Assembly (NCBI GenBank): GCA_944472135.2
Contig: CALYDD020000425.1
Location: 1 to 64,000 of the forward strand
Direction of reading: 5' to 3'
Length of the DNA: 64,000 nucleotides
Origin: Trichobilharzia regenti
Lineage: Eukaryota; Platyhelminthes; Trematoda; Strigeidida; Schistosomatidae
The notes beneath the pieces were generated by a model. It searched no databases and was not told the origin of the DNA. It worked only from the letters and a program-made list of their open reading frames with translations. Made by a program: the position numbers and the translations under genes. Below, piece after piece: positions 43,440 to 55,582 of this stretch (the first letter of the stretch is position 1; every line of letters starts with the position of its first letter).

Positions 43440-45640
43440 TCTCACAGTGGTGCTATGCAGTAATCTTTACTGATGACCACGTTTCGAGCAAAATTTATTG
43501 ATGCTCATATTCATATCAAGACACTACTCACACAACCTATCTGACTTCGTTAGAAGATTACGTCTAGGAGGAGAAATACATCGAATTACTGTGAAACTAA
43601 ATAATATATGTAATCAAATTGAAAAACTTAGACACAAGCTCAAATGTATGGTTACTGATAAAGATCATGTAATTGTTGTGCGTCGGTGGCACAGTGGTTA
43701 GGACTCTCGCCGACCATGCATATGGTCCAAGGTTCGACCCACTGCCGACGCACACCCGATATCTATGGTCGGCCTGCAAAATTTGGGCTACCGATATCCA
43801 TGCTGAAAATTCCATACTTGTACCAAAAATACAGTGTGAAATCAAGCTGTAAATCAAAAACAAATCCAAAAAAGCTAGAGAATCAGTATTAAGAAAATTA
43901 AAAACCACACAAATCAAAAACTTCAACACACCAATGGAAGAAAAGAACACAATAAATGAAACTGACGTCAACATTTCATCCTCTATGGACAGAACAAAAC
44001 GGGTGATCAACCTCTCATCAAGGGAACTAAGCTCTAGTGAGATAAAAGTACTTGAGAAGGAACTAAATTCCAACTTAACAGTTAGTAAATTAAAACCAGA
44101 GGATGTCATTCCTAACATAGAAGTAGCACTGAGTTCAACAGATAAGACGACAGCAGAAGAGGTTTGAGCACGATGTGCGTTAACCCTGAAAGATCAAAAG
44201 AAAACTAAATCAAAGTTAACAAAATCGGAAAGAGAAGCTCTAATTAGTCTAAAACAGGATAAAAACATCGTCATCACAAAAGCTAACAAAGGAAACTCTA
44301 CAGCAGTTTTGGATAAATCCAACTACTTCAAGAAAGTCAGTCACTGAACATACTGAGACGGGTCCGCATGAGGAAATTAAAAAGCCTGTAGATACATTAA
44401 TAAATGAGGTTAGGAAATCTACAGCGGAATTAATACGCAGGATGAAGCTGTCACTGAGTGAGTCCAAATGGTTTAATTTAATGCCTAAAACTAATAGTGC
44501 TGAAAGAATGTATGGTACTATTAAAATACATAAGCCAGGTTACCCCATAAGACCAATAGTAGATTTCAGGAAAACGCCTACTTATGAATTATCAAAACAC
44601 TTAGCTGTAATATTATGCTCCTTTAGAAATCGTTCAAACTCTGGACTAGCTAACTAATTCATATGACATGAAAAATAAACTAAATGACATTCAACCAGAG
44701 AATGATGAAACAATGGTTAGTTTTGATATAACTAGTCTTTATACTAATATACCAATCAATACATCCACCTTAGAAGCAGTTAAAAAAGAACTAACTGCGG
44801 ATCCTGAACTCACTCACTCATAGGACGAAGCTGCCCATTGAGGAAATTATTTAGAGATTCAGTTATGCCTCACATCCACCATCTTTAAATTCTTAGGTAA
44901 TAAAATATATAGACGAACAGAAGGTGGAGCAATGGGATCACCAATATCCCCTATCGTAGCATACATATTTATGGACAGCTTGGAAAGTAATGCTCTTAAT
45001 ACGTTTACTCCTACTCCAAAAATATGGTGGAGATATATGGATGACACTTTCACAGTGTTAAAAAACAGAACATATCTCTAGCTTTTTGACACATTTAAAT
45101 CACCAGTGGAGGTAGTAAAATTCACATTTGAAGCGGAAAATGAACAAGGAGAATTAGCTGTGATGTTAGAGTGTAAAATAAAACGAATAGAACAAGGTAA
45201 ACTGTACACTAGCGTTTATAAAAGCCAACGCATTTTGCCAACAGACATTTAGATTTTAATTCATCTCATCCGTTACCCATGAAGACAGACTTAATTTAGT
45301 GTTTAAAAAAACCGAGCAGTAACACTAAGTAGTACAAGAAAAGACCTAAATGATGAAATGAAACACATTGAAGAAGCGTTGGTATTATATAGCTATCCCA
45401 TAAAATTCTTTAGAAATATGACAGAGGTGAAAAGCAAAATATAAATTATTGTGAAACTAATGGTGATAACATAAATAAGAGAGAATATAAGGTGTCTACA
45501 GTGGTTTCACCTTATAAGGAGGGAGGGAACATCCAAGACACTCCCTACATAGGATTCTGAATAAAGCAGGAATTAGAGTAGCATATAAACCCAAAAACTC
45601 ACTCAGGTAGGACAAACTCTGTAGGTCAAAGGACCCTGTC
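43440..45640 (+). mobile_element. Penelope-like element, most complete copy
   Basis: Order: terminal-repeat-like TTTCGAGCAAAATTTATTGA, N-terminal LRLGGEIHRITVKLNNICNQ, a SINE insertion, ELSSSEIKVLEKELNSNLTV, ALISLKQDKNIVITKANKGN (RT1-like), YGTIKIHKPGYPIRPIVD, MVSFDITSLYTNIPI, GGAMGSPISPIVAYIFMDSL, and RYMDDTFTVLKN (intact YMDD). The GIY-YIG region after 45400 is largely lost; a decayed HKEGG/RILNKAG end is near 45520-45560. At least six stops or frameshifts. Confidence 0.85.
43677..43855 (+). mobile_element. tRNA-derived SINE, family B, inside Penelope element
   Basis: A box TGGCACAGTGG, B box GGTTCGACCC, and a body matching 5372-5560 to the AATCAAGCTGTAA end. It splits the Penelope N-terminal region. 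Confidence 0.85.
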
Positions 45641-45654
45641 GGTGGATACAATTA

Positions 45655-45835
45655 CAACCATCTCTCTCAATCCGTGAACTTCACAACCTCGTCATTGATT
45701 CCCCCTCCCCTCCATACGTAGCACTCGACCAAAGCCTAACCTCCATATTTCTCACCTTATTATACCACCTCATTCTAATATGGGAGAAAGAACACAGACA
45801 CCTATGATCAAAGACAGTTGGCTTTTAAAGATTTC
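45655..45835 (-). mobile_element. RTE-B fragment
   Basis: The minus strand repeats the TTTGATCATAGGTGTCTG and GGTATAATAAGGTGAG landmarks of 22465-22600 with several indels. Confidence 0.7.
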
Positions 45836-46224
45836 AAAGGGTTAATACATTTATACCACTGAGAAGGATTTCGAACTATATCATCAACAGTCTGAAGACA
45901 CTGGTTCTCATAACCCGAATGACCCCAGAACAAGCCAGTCTGCAACTCCCCACGTGACCACCTGTTAAAGACCTGATGGATTGATTAACTCAAAGTTATC
46001 GTCTGATCAAACCTAACGCTTTCCCAATGCAGTCCTATGTCAGCTACACCATGTAACATGTACAGAAAAACAGGGAAACATGCAAAAACAATGACGACTT
46101 AATTTACCTGAGAAACTACAATAAGTGGATTCTTCTGCACATTTGAGAACGATTTCAAGATATGTAGCCAATAGCCTCAAGCACATGTTAGTAAAATTTA
46201 TTTTGATAAAGATCGGTGGAAAAC

Positions 46225-47330
46225 TCAGCCCAAGGTACTTGACATTAGATGTAATTTCAACCTCTGTGCCGTCAATGATAGTGGGGCCGTGTGAGCTGGC
46301 TAGTTCTTGTAGGTCACGTTTACGTCTGAAAGTGAAATTGACTACCTGACATTTAGACGGATTAAGCTTAAGACCGTTTGAAGAGGACCACTGACTAATT
46401 TCCGACAGAAAGTTATTTAATTTGGAACAGTCTGACTGAGAGTTGACAGGCATAGAAACAGAGAGTTCATTGGCATACTTAACAAAAGTGGCTACATCAG
46501 AATGAGGCAAGTCATGTAAGAAAAAAGAAAACAGAAGAGGAGGAAGAACAGCACCTTGAGGAACACCAGCTAAAGTGAGTGAGGTAGCGGAGGACTTTCC
46601 ATTGTAGACGGTGTACTACTTCCTATCAGAAAAGTAAGAATGCAGCCACTTATTTATCCAGCTCTTATCCTATGTTGCAGCAAGCTTACTTAGCAAGAGA
46701 GACCTAGGTACAGAGTCAAACGCAGATGTGTAATCAAGGAAGGCACACTGAACGTATTCAGCTCCTCTAACCAAATTAGAGACCATATTATGATGTAGGA
46801 CAACAGCGGCATCTAACGTACACCTACTATGTTTATAAGTAAACTGGTGGGGTCATTGAAAGGCTTTAAAGAGGGTTCAAGATTAAGTAAAATAAGTCTT
46901 TCCATAACTTTCAAAATAGATGAGGTAATAGCAATGGATCTGAACTGAACAGCAGGTCCACTTGTTGATTTAGGTACTGGAACAATCTTGATATTTTTCC
47001 ATGAGTCAGGTATAATACTTTTGAAAAATGATTCGTTGAAAATGTCAGTTAATGGGGAACACAAGATGTCAGCACACTTCTTGAGGATAACAGCAGGAAC
47101 ACCATCAGGAACAAGGGACTGAGTAGGTTTGAGAGATTGAAGACACTTGAGGATATCATTCGTATTGAAGCATGAGAAGCAGACATTATTTACACTATTG
47201 GAGTTAACAATCATAACGTCTGCAGGGATACATATAAAGGATTTATTAAGCATGTGAACATCGACAGAAGTATCATTCATTATTTGCTTACCACCAATTT
47301 TGTACTCTTTAGAATCGAAAATCTTTGCAG
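46225..47330 (-). mobile_element. CR1-like reverse transcriptase fragment
   Basis: Two long frames: FNTNDILKCLQSLKPTQSLV, PDGVPAVILKKCADIL and KIVPVPKSTSGPAVQFRSIA, then after frameshifts GVPQGAVL, HDLPHSDVATFVKYANEL and LNPSKCQVVNF. The YADD box is YANE. Both ends are lost; sequence below about 46225 is unrelated. Confidence 0.85.
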
Positions 47331-47459
47331 TGCCAGTTAAACAGATAAAGTAAGAAGTGAGTTAGTTATCACGCTTACCGAAGCTTATTTCTCGGATTTT
47401 CTTCCGCACCATTTACATATCTTTTTCTGCATAATATACAAGGAAAAAACTTCTTCTAA

Positions 47460-48000
47460 GGGTCAGTGTTTAAATGATAAATTGTTGGCTGATTCTCTAG
47501 CTGCCAGCTGTTTTTGTTGTTCATCCTCCTCTCCAGCCAACCAAATCATATTCAGTGTCCACTGAAGTGGGCAAGTACTGACAAAAGTTTGCAACAGACT
47601 GTTGAACTTGCTTCTGGTGACGCTTGCGCAAAGTGTCAAAAGCACATAGAAGTACCAACTTGATATAAGTGCCAAGTTTTGTAGATCAGAGCACTCGTAT
47701 AAGTTTAATGAATGCCACACATACTTTTTCAATCAGCTGTCTTTCAGATTCGTATTCGTGCTTACCATCTGTAGCTGAAACGATGCTGCCCAGTGCAGTC
47801 AAGTAAGCGAAAGAGATGAATTCCTTTAGGCGTCCGCAATTCATGGTGACTTATGCTTGCTGCTTTCGGCAGACAGCTCTCTGCACCATCTTTGTCTCCT
47901 GCATATTCACCTGAAGTCTGGTGTCTTCGTCGCCTTTTCCCATTCAAATTGTTGGTTTCACTCCCCCCCCTGAATACATCTTCGATTTTGGTGCAACATA
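47460..48000 (-). mobile_element. Diverged RTE-related fragment
   Basis: The minus strand gives LQVNMQETKM and LKEFISFAYL/LGSIVSATDG, placed like the INGRDLKELTSF and LGSIIS region of RTE-A. It is too diverged to be RTE-A or RTE-B. Confidence 0.45.
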
Positions 48001-48540
48001 AGTTATGAGATATCAATCTCAGAAATCCTGTTCTAAGAGTCTTTTTTTAATAATAATAATTTTGCTTTCTTCCAGAAACAGTACTAGTGGTACAATGTGG
48101 AATTTTCAGCACTTATCTACAATATTGCATCTAATTTCATCGCACATTTAAAAGGAGTATTTCAAAAAATAAATGTAAAGACAACAACAACAAAAACACA
48201 AAAACAAAAATATAATTAAAAAAAACGTTAATATATACCACGAAGTAGAAAGGAAAATAAACAACATAATAAATAATATCTCAGTATTGGTTAGTGGAAG
48301 CTATGATATGTTTATGCGTGGTGACAGTAAAGCTAAAGTCGTACAAGAAGTTATGAAAATGATATTTAAGAATGTTTATCGGCAAGATGAGCAGTTAATT
48401 TGATTGAACAACACTAAAGAATCATAAAATAAATATTTCAGAGTTTTTATAGTCAGGTCTAATGCGGTGTTTTTAGTAGTAGTGTGAGTAATCCTGCACA
48501 ATAAAAAATTTTAAGATGGTGATAGTGGCCTTCACAACCA
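48000..48540. other. No gene seen
   Basis: A/T-rich with an (AAT)n run near 48049 followed by a TTGCTTTCTTCCAGAAACAG box shared with 23270, perhaps the end of an unidentified element. Confidence 0.45.
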
Positions 48541-49459
48541 ATTATTATTATTATTATTATTGCTCCCTTGGGTTCCTAGTGGAACATAGGGCTTCAACTG
48601 CACGTCTCCTCTGCTATACTTTTCGCCTACATCCATGTTAATCCATCTTCTTTCAACTCCTCTTCACACGATCTCCTCCATGTCACCCTTGGACGTCCCA
48701 CACGCCGCTTCCCTTTCGGGTCCCACTCGAGGGCTTGGCGCGTGATGTCACCCAGTGGTCTCCTCAGCGAGTGTCCGATCCATCTCCACTTTCTAGGGCA
48801 TATTTGTTGTTGGCGATTGGTTCTTGCTTTGTTTGTTCCCATAATTCCTTGTTGGTGATTCTTTCCGGCCATCTGATCTTCAGTATAGAGCGAAGACAGT
48901 TGTTAATAAAGGTCTGCAGCCTTTTGGAAATATTCTTTGTGACCCGCCCGCCAAGTTTCTGATCTGTATAGAAGAGCTGACTGACTTGACGTTTGTATTG
49001 AAAATCCGAGTGAATTTTGTTGTTGATGCTGGCTGAGTGACGAAGATTTCCAGATTGGTTCCAGGTTGATGAATGTGTGTGTTTCTCGCCCTTCTCCCCG
49101 ATTCTCGATTTGACATCCCCGTCGTTCCGACATCCTGTAGTTGAGATAATGCTCCCTAGATAAGTGAGTGAATGAAGTGAGCTCTTTCAAATCCCTCCCG
49201 TTGATGGTGATGGTAGTTGGCACTAGATGTTTCTGTTGTTGTTAGTTGGTTGGTTATTTTCATAACCTTCGTCTTGTCTATGTTTACCTGGAGTCCTGTC
49301 TTCATTGGCTGCTTCTTCGACCAGTTTGTCGGTCAGTTTTCGCTTGTAAGTCTTCGATTTTGTTTGTGTGACATGAAACATAAATCGTCCACGCGCGAAA
49401 TCCAGGTCTTCTATGTTCTTCACGTCGGTCCGGGATATTCCTGTCTTCTCGTTTCCCAC

Positions 49460-49906
49460 TCACTGTCTGACGCATAATCCAGTCAGTCGACCACAATTAG
49501 GAATATCACAGATGATAATATGCACCCTTGTCTGACTCCTGTGTTTACTCCAAACGCCTCGCTGAGTCTTCCGTTGTGGATCACTTGACATGTGCCGTTG
49601 TCGTACAGCTAGCTGTTGAATAAGGTTGATGAATATTTGGGGTACGCCATAGTACTCGAGTAATTTCCAAATTACTTCACGATCAACGCTGTCGAAAGCC
49701 TTCTCAAAGTGTATAAAGTTGAGATAGAGGTTTGATTGCCATTCCATGCTTTGTTCGATGATGATGCGTAGAGTTGCAATTTGGTCAGTACATGATTTGC
49801 CTTTCCTGAATCCAGCTTGTTCTGGTCGGAGTTCTGTCTCCAGTGCGTCCTTTAATCTCTCCAGGATGATGCGACTCAGGATTTTACTTGGCGTCGATAG
49901 GAGCAT
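49460..49906 (-). pseudogene. RTE-A reverse transcriptase, central part
   Basis: ILLERLK-type start, ELRPEQAGFRKGKSCTDQIA, TLRIIIEQSMEWQSNLYLNF, IHFEKAFDSVDREVIWKLLE and YYGVPQIF. In the family the palm reads F-D-F; here F-H-F, so the catalytic Asp before EKAFDSVDR is His. The frame is lost at about 49590, and the FADD box in the next segment is DLDFARG, a frameshift inside the catalytic site. The protein cannot be active. Confidence 0.85.
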
Positions 49907-50240
49907 GATTCCTCGCCAGTTCTTGCAGAGTGAGGCGTAAGTCGCCCTTCTTTGGTAGTTAGTTTCACGAGGTAATCTTTCCTTTAGTCAGTAGGCACCT
50001 TTCCCTCCTTCCAGACCTTTTGCAATAATGGAGTCAGCAGGTCTGCTGTCGTCTCTGGGTCTGCTTTCAGTGCCTCAGGGGGTATTCCATCTGGTCCAGC
50101 TGTTTTTCCAGCTTTCAGAAGTTTGGTTGCGTTCAAGACTTCAGCTCTCGTTGGAGGATTGGTGTCAACTTGCAGTTGTGTGGGCGCTGTTGTTGGTATT
50201 TCTGGACGGGTCGGTTCAAGAGTCTTTTGAAGTGATCCGC

Positions 50241-51614
50241 CTATTGTTTAATCTGTTTTTCTTCCTTGGTAATGGGCTTCCCTTGGCTGTCTTTTATAGG
50301 TTTCGCTTGTGTTGATCTCTTCCCGGATAGAGATTTGGTTATCTGATATAGTGTCCTCAGGTCCCTTTTGCCTGCTGCCTTTTCAGCTTCAGTAGCTAGA
50401 TTGTCGTGGAATCGTCTTTTGTCTTTCCTAGCACTTTTCTTCACTTCTTTGTCCAATGCTTTGTAAGTTGAGCTCATCGTCTCCTTCTCCTGTCCGTCCT
50501 TGCATTGAATCATTTTCTCTTTCACCATTCTCCTCTCTTCTATTAGTTTCCAAGTGTCCGTTGAGAGCCATTCCTTGTCTTGTCTCTTCTTTCTTCCTAG
50601 AACCGTTGAACACGTTTCGTTGAGAATCGCCTTCAGAGACTTCCAATGTTCTTCCATGCATGATTCTTCAGTGCTGTCGCGTAGTGTTTCCTGCTTTTCT
50701 CTGACAGTTGCAGTGAAGGTGTCTTTTGTGGTTGTGTCCTTCAGTAATTGAGTGTTGAACTTGCATTGTGGCCTATCCCCAGCTATCCTCGAGGCTTTTA
50801 GTTTCACCTTGAAAGTCCCTTCTACTAGATAGTGGTCTGAACCCACATCTGCTCCTCTCCTCGACCTTGTGTCTAGCAAGCTCCGTCTCCACTTTCTTGA
50901 AATTGAGATGAAGTTCATTTGATTCTTGGTGTTTCCATCTGGTGAAATCCATGTCGTCTTGTGTATATCCTTGTGTTTGAACACACTACCGCCAATCACC
51001 AGATCATTGAAGGCGCAGAAGTCTGAGAAGAGTTCGCCATTGTCGTTCATTTCACTGAGGGCCTCACGACCCATGGTGAGTTCTCTTTCTGTGTTGTCTC
51101 CTCCCAGCTTCGCATTCATGTCGCCCATCAGGATTTTGATATCGCCATTTGGGACGCTGTCAATTATTGCTTGTAGTTGTCTGTAGAACGCCTCCTTCTT
51201 CTCTTGTTCTGAGACGTTTGTAGGCGCATAACATTGAATGATTGTAACTTTCCTTCCTTTTGAGTTGAACCTGGCTGTGATTATCCTGGAGGAGATTGGT
51301 TCCCATTGCATGAGAGCTTTGGTTGCTGTTGGTGACATCATGATGGCCACTCCCTCGGTGTGCTCATGGTTGTCCTCTAGGTGGCCGGAATAGATTACTG
51401 TCTCTCCAGTAGGTAGTTGGCACCTTCCAGTTCCGTTCCATCTGCTCTCGCAGATTCCCAACACTTCCATTCTGTACCTTCTCATTTCAGCGGCTATTTG
51501 GGCAGCCTTTCCAGTTTCGTACATTGTACGAACATTCCAGGTACCCATCCTTACTTTTGCTTTCATCGAAAGAAGGCACATCGGCTGACTGGCTTCCCGA
51601 AGGCTAGCTTTCAC
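50241..51614 (-). CDS. RTE-A AP-type endonuclease and linker
   Basis: 457 open codons. The endonuclease domain (about 22-275) shows MGTWNVRTMYETGKA (Asn27), GICESRWNGTG (catalytic Glu56), a GDMNAKLGGDN loop, WISPDGNTKNQMNFISIS and VGSDHYLVEGTF with the catalytic His. Family members normally have NQIDHI here, so the D/H change to NF in NQMNFI is a likely weakening. A basic coiled region with RKKRQDKEWLS and KSARKDKRRFHDNLA follows and leads to the RT. In the family it nicks DNA to prime reverse transcription. The first Met is not certain; MGTWNVRT or the upstream Met at residue 17 are alternatives. Confidence 0.9.
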   Translation of the reverse strand: MKASLREASQPMCLLSMKAKVRMGTWNVRTMYETGKAAQIAAEMRRYRMEVLGICESRWNGTGRCQLPTGETVIYSGHLEDNHEHTEGVAIMMSPTATKALMQWEPISSRIITARFNSKGRKVTIIQCYAPTNVSEQEKKEAFYRQLQAIIDSVPNGDIKILMGDMNAKLGGDNTERELTMGREALSEMNDNGELFSDFCAFNDLVIGGSVFKHKDIHKTTWISPDGNTKNQMNFISISRKWRRSLLDTRSRRGADVGSDHYLVEGTFKVKLKASRIAGDRPQCKFNTQLLKDTTTKDTFTATVREKQETLRDSTEESCMEEHWKSLKAILNETCSTVLGRKKRQDKEWLSTDTWKLIEERRMVKEKMIQCKDGQEKETMSSTYKALDKEVKKSARKDKRRFHDNLATEAEKAAGKRDLRTLYQITKSLSGKRSTQAKPIKDSQGKPITKEEKQIKQ

Positions 51615-52059
51615 CAGCCTGCGTCATTTCACTTCCCCGATTCCAGAGAAAAGTAAGGCTATTGCTTATGTTTTTAGAATCTTTAATATATTTACTCGTT
51701 GAAGTTTCTGTAGCGATTTGGTTGTTTTACAGTGGTGGAGTTGCTAGCACCACGCCCCAACCCTCCCTCTTTACCCGGGCTTGGGACCGGCTAGAAAACT
51801 AGTAAGCTAGTAGCCTAGCAAGCTAGTATCTGGCGACAAAGATTGTCAGTTAATATTGCCGATCAAAAAGACAACCACAAAACTAATACTACATGATGGT
51901 TAATGACAGGACAGTTTTGTAATACTCATAGTGCTAATATAGTCGGAATAGAGTAAAGTAAAAAAAAACAGGCCAATGTTAATAATTTAGGTAGCTAAGT
52001 ATGTTTAAAAGGTGTTCACTATAGAATACAAATAAGAGAGAACTAGAATTGTTATTAAC

Positions 52060-53640
52060 AACAGAGCAAGTCATAGGTTTCGCACTTAACACTGTCTCTG
52101 TCACTTAGAACACGTGTAACAACAGAAGACAAGGGCCAGGCAACAGATCGTTTTATTATGAAAATCAACACGTATTTATATATATTTCACATACATTATT
52201 ATAGCTTATGCAAGTAGACAAGCGCAGTCATCTGATTGGTTGTTTATCAGAAGTTAAGCAGGCAAACGCAGGCTTTTGATTGGTTGCTTCGGGATTCCTC
52301 GAAAAATAAAGTTCTCTATCTGCGAATCATATTTTGCCACGTTAAGTCTGCTGTGATTGGCTGTTGAATCAGCCTTGCTCATATTTTCTCACGGCCTGCT
52401 CTCACCACACACGGACCAAATATGGTATCGTTGAGTTCCTATACTTGGTTGTACAAGCATATATTATTTTGTACTGATTTCTGGTTCTACCTGATGAGAT
52501 ACAATGAGAGAGTTGGGAATAGAGGGGGTGTTAAGGGTCAGAGAGTATGGTTGTAGACCATTTTTCACATGTATTCAGATGCTTATCCACTAATGTAGTG
52601 ACGAGCTGACTGAGTTTTACACCACTAGTCCTACTAACTACTTTCAACATCCTTCTCAGGATGGTATAGCCCTTTTTCAGTAACCCAGGAAAGACTAATG
52701 GGGAGCAGTAAAGTATAATAGGTTAGATACGAGAGTTGACAAATTGTGAAAGCAGAGGTTGAGTGACTCCAGTTAGTCTGAGTTTCTTAATGTAGTAGGT
52801 TAGACGAAACACTTTCTTAGAAATCGTTTGGATATGAGATGACTAAGTAAAGTCGGAAGATAGAACTAGACCGAGGTATTTTGCATTAGACTCGGTTTCA
52901 ATTTTAGTCCCATCAATGCTAGAGGTTTCATGAGTGCTTACTAGTGTTTGTAGATCTCGTTTATGCCTAAAGGAGAAGTCAATAGTCTGGCATTTTGAGG
53001 GATTCAGCATGAGGCCATTTAGTTTAGACCACTGATTGATGTCCGACAAGAAGCTATTTAATTTGAAACAGTCTGACTGAGACTTGATGGGAAGCGAAAC
53101 AGTCAGGTCATCTGCATATTTGACGAAGTTGATTCCATCTGAAAGAGGTAAGTCATGTAAGAAGAAGGAAAAGGGAGAGAACAGCACCCTGAGGAACTCC
53201 AGCTTCAGTAAGCAAAGGAGAGGAAGCTACACCATTATATACCGTGTACTACATCCTATTAGAAAAGTAAGAGTGCAGCCAGTTGATAGCCCAGGACTCA
53301 GTTTGTGTAAGGCTAAGCTTGTTTAACAAAAGGCCTCTAGGTACAGAGTCGAAAGCAGATGTATAATCAAGAAACGTACAGCGGACGTACTTGGCCCCTT
53401 TGTCTAAGGAGGATACAGTGGTGTGATGAAACACAGCAGCAGCGTCTAAAGTACTTCTACCCTGTTTGTAAGCAAACTGCTTTGGATCATTTAAGAAACT
53501 TCGGGAGGGAACAAGTTTTAGTAAAAATAATTTCTCCATTAGTTTCAAAAAAGGAGAGGCAATAGCAATAGGTCTAAACTTAACACTATTTCCAGAACCT
53601 GACTTGGGTACAGGATGATTTTAATATCTTTCCACAGAAA
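52060..53640 (-). mobile_element. CR1-like element split by a solo LTR
   Basis: On the minus strand: DPKQFAYKQGRSTLDAAAVF, FLDYTSAFDSVPRGLLLNKL, then FFLHDLPLSDGINFVKYADD with an intact YADD and LNPSKCQTIDFSF, and a decayed C-terminus. The homology with 15340-15420 of the palindrome copy continues on the other side of the LTR (52060-52114), so both pieces belong to one element. Confidence 0.85.
52115..52409 (+). mobile_element. Solo LTR inserted in the CR1-like element
   Basis: TGTAACAACAG ... CTCACCACA, 295 bp, flanked by CACG at 52111-52114 and 52410-52413. Alignment of the flanks with the uninterrupted CR1-like copy shows the empty site. Confidence 0.88.
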
Positions 53641-54420
53641 GGTACAACATCGATATCAAATTTTAACGACATTGCTAGATGGTTAACGAGTCAGTCTTGT
53701 TATTTCTATCTAAAATGCCTGTAATGTCTTTTAGTAAAACAAAAAAAAATTACTCAACCACTGCCTTATGCATCTTGCTTACAGACCTGTTGATTTAATT
53801 CTTGAAAATATGCGTATAATTAATTATTTGACGATACGTTTTGCCTAACATAAATATTTATGCGTAAAACATCAGACACAATAGATTATTAATTAAACTG
53901 TTGTTGTTAGGGTATGTACACTCTGAAATTACTCTGACTAACAGTTAAATACGCCTAGACACCGGTTAATAAAAACTTCGACTGTTAATGTAAAATATGT
54001 GTTAAGAATTTGTCTGACAATTTTTGTTGTTGTTGTTGTAGTATATTTTAATAAGAAAAAAAACAATCATGAGTATAACAATTTGAAGTTGAATGTCACA
54101 CTTTTCGGTGAGAGTACAATTAACTGATTGATTACTTTCAGCGAAATATTTTAGATAAACAGTTATTACTATCAATACTCAGATTGTTGTATGTGTTTTA
54201 CATTTGAGAAGTTGATTATGAACTTAAACAACAATAGTGAATAAATAAAACGTCCAGGGTTAGTTATCACAACAGATGTCTGATAAAAAATTAAAAAAAA
54301 AAACAACTCATGGAGAATTCTTAGAGCTAGCTAGCTAGCTACCTTCAAATTGAAGTCTGCTGTTAATATATGTGTAAACCTTGGGCACTGTGGTAGTAAG
54401 TAATTCCACTTGAATTCCAT
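53640..54420. other. No gene seen
   Basis: A/T-rich with poly-A stretches at 53741 and 54293 and a (GCTA)n run at 54329-54342. Confidence 0.5.
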
Positions 54421-54424
54421 ATTA

Positions 54425-55440
54425 GTTTGCTTATTAGATGTATCACACAGTGAGTGAAACAGTATGATTATTTACTGGATGACAAGGTTTCGAACAAAAT
54501 TTATTCTACATACTAATATCGTTAGTTATAATCACACAACTTCGAAACTTGAGTTTTATAGTTTTCTTTCTTCTCTCTCTCTCCTATTCGTCGTCGTTGG
54601 GGTAGTAGAATTTTCCAGATGTCAGGCAGGACAGGTGTTGAATCATTCCTCTTAGACGTATTCTCTCTCAGTTGATTCAATAAACAAAGCTTCTGTTGTC
54701 AATCTCTCGCTCAACCGTGTTACATTATATTTCAAAACTATCATCTTATTCCATCCATCCTATTGTATGGTTGTGTGCAGTAGCATGCAGTGCTGCAGTT
54801 GAGGTGTTTTCCAGAATTCTTATCTTGTTCGGGTCAACTAATCTAGATTTTACTGCTTAATTTTTGTGCTCCGCTAGTATGACTGACTGACTGACTCGTC
54901 CTACTACCTCGACCTATATATTTGACCTGACAATCATTCCAGCACAGTATTAGATCAACTGAATTGTTTTTTTTAACGGCTCCGCAGGACTTATCCTTTA
55001 ACCGACAAAGCTTGTTTCTAATTGAGTTTGTGGTTGGTCTGAATGGCAGCCACTTTTATTCCTGCCAGCATTGTTAAGAATTCTGCGTAAGCTTTCCGAG
55101 GTTCCTTCTCTGTATGGAAGTACTACTGATGATTTAGATTCCTTATTGGTGGTGTCGTCAATAATATTATTATTATTATCACTATCGCTACTATCATATA
55201 TTTTATTTTTATATCTGCTTACATATTTCCTGATTAACTTATCAGGGTAATTATTTAGTTTCAAGGCTTCTTTTATGTGTATCACTTCCTGTCTTAGATT
55301 TTCCTTGGTACCACTTAGTTTTTGTGCTCTGTCACTTTTACATTTCACCAATCCTATTTTTACTGACATAGGATGGGATGATCGGAAGTCCAAATATCGG
55401 TTTGAATGTGTGGGTTTCTTGTAAACACTAGTGTTTCACT
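54425..55440 (-). mobile_element. Penelope-like element, C-terminal half
   Basis: Best-kept copy of the segment also in the three-copy unit: GLVKCKSDRAQKLSGTKENL, EALKLNNYPDKLIRKYVSRY, an S/D/N run and YREGTSESLRRILNNAGRNK (open at 54998-55393), then a decayed GIY-YIG part. Ends near 54470 with TTTCGAACAAAATTTATT, the terminal box also at 43485. Confidence 0.8.
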
Positions 55441-55582
55441 TCCCATCTTCCTTCCTTTTTACGTTGCAATCTAACATTGGAAGTCTACTGTGAAGATGTT
55501 GTCTAAAATGACAATGAAAGTTGCCTAACTGAACCATCCAGCTCAGCGGAAACAACTACGCCAACACAAATGTGTTTCTCAT

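Larger units (their letters stand above)
48541..51835 (-). mobile_element. RTE-A (SR2-like), most complete copy
   Basis: From the 5' UTR near 51835 (CTTGGGACC... block read as GGTAAAGAGGGAGGGTTGGG) through endonuclease and RT to the 3' UTR GAAGCCCTATGTTCCACTAG and an (AAT)n tail. The total of about 3.3 kb is near that of a whole RTE-clade element. The coding region has frameshifts between the endonuclease and RT (about 49907-50240) and after 49460. Confidence 0.88.

Noticed and set aside
43470..43490. ACTGATGACCACGTTTCGAG near the Penelope left end as a hammerhead ribozyme
   Set aside because: CTGATGA is present but there is no stem II followed by GAAA; the box recurs at 54470 as CTGGATGACAAGG, so it is a Penelope terminal sequence.
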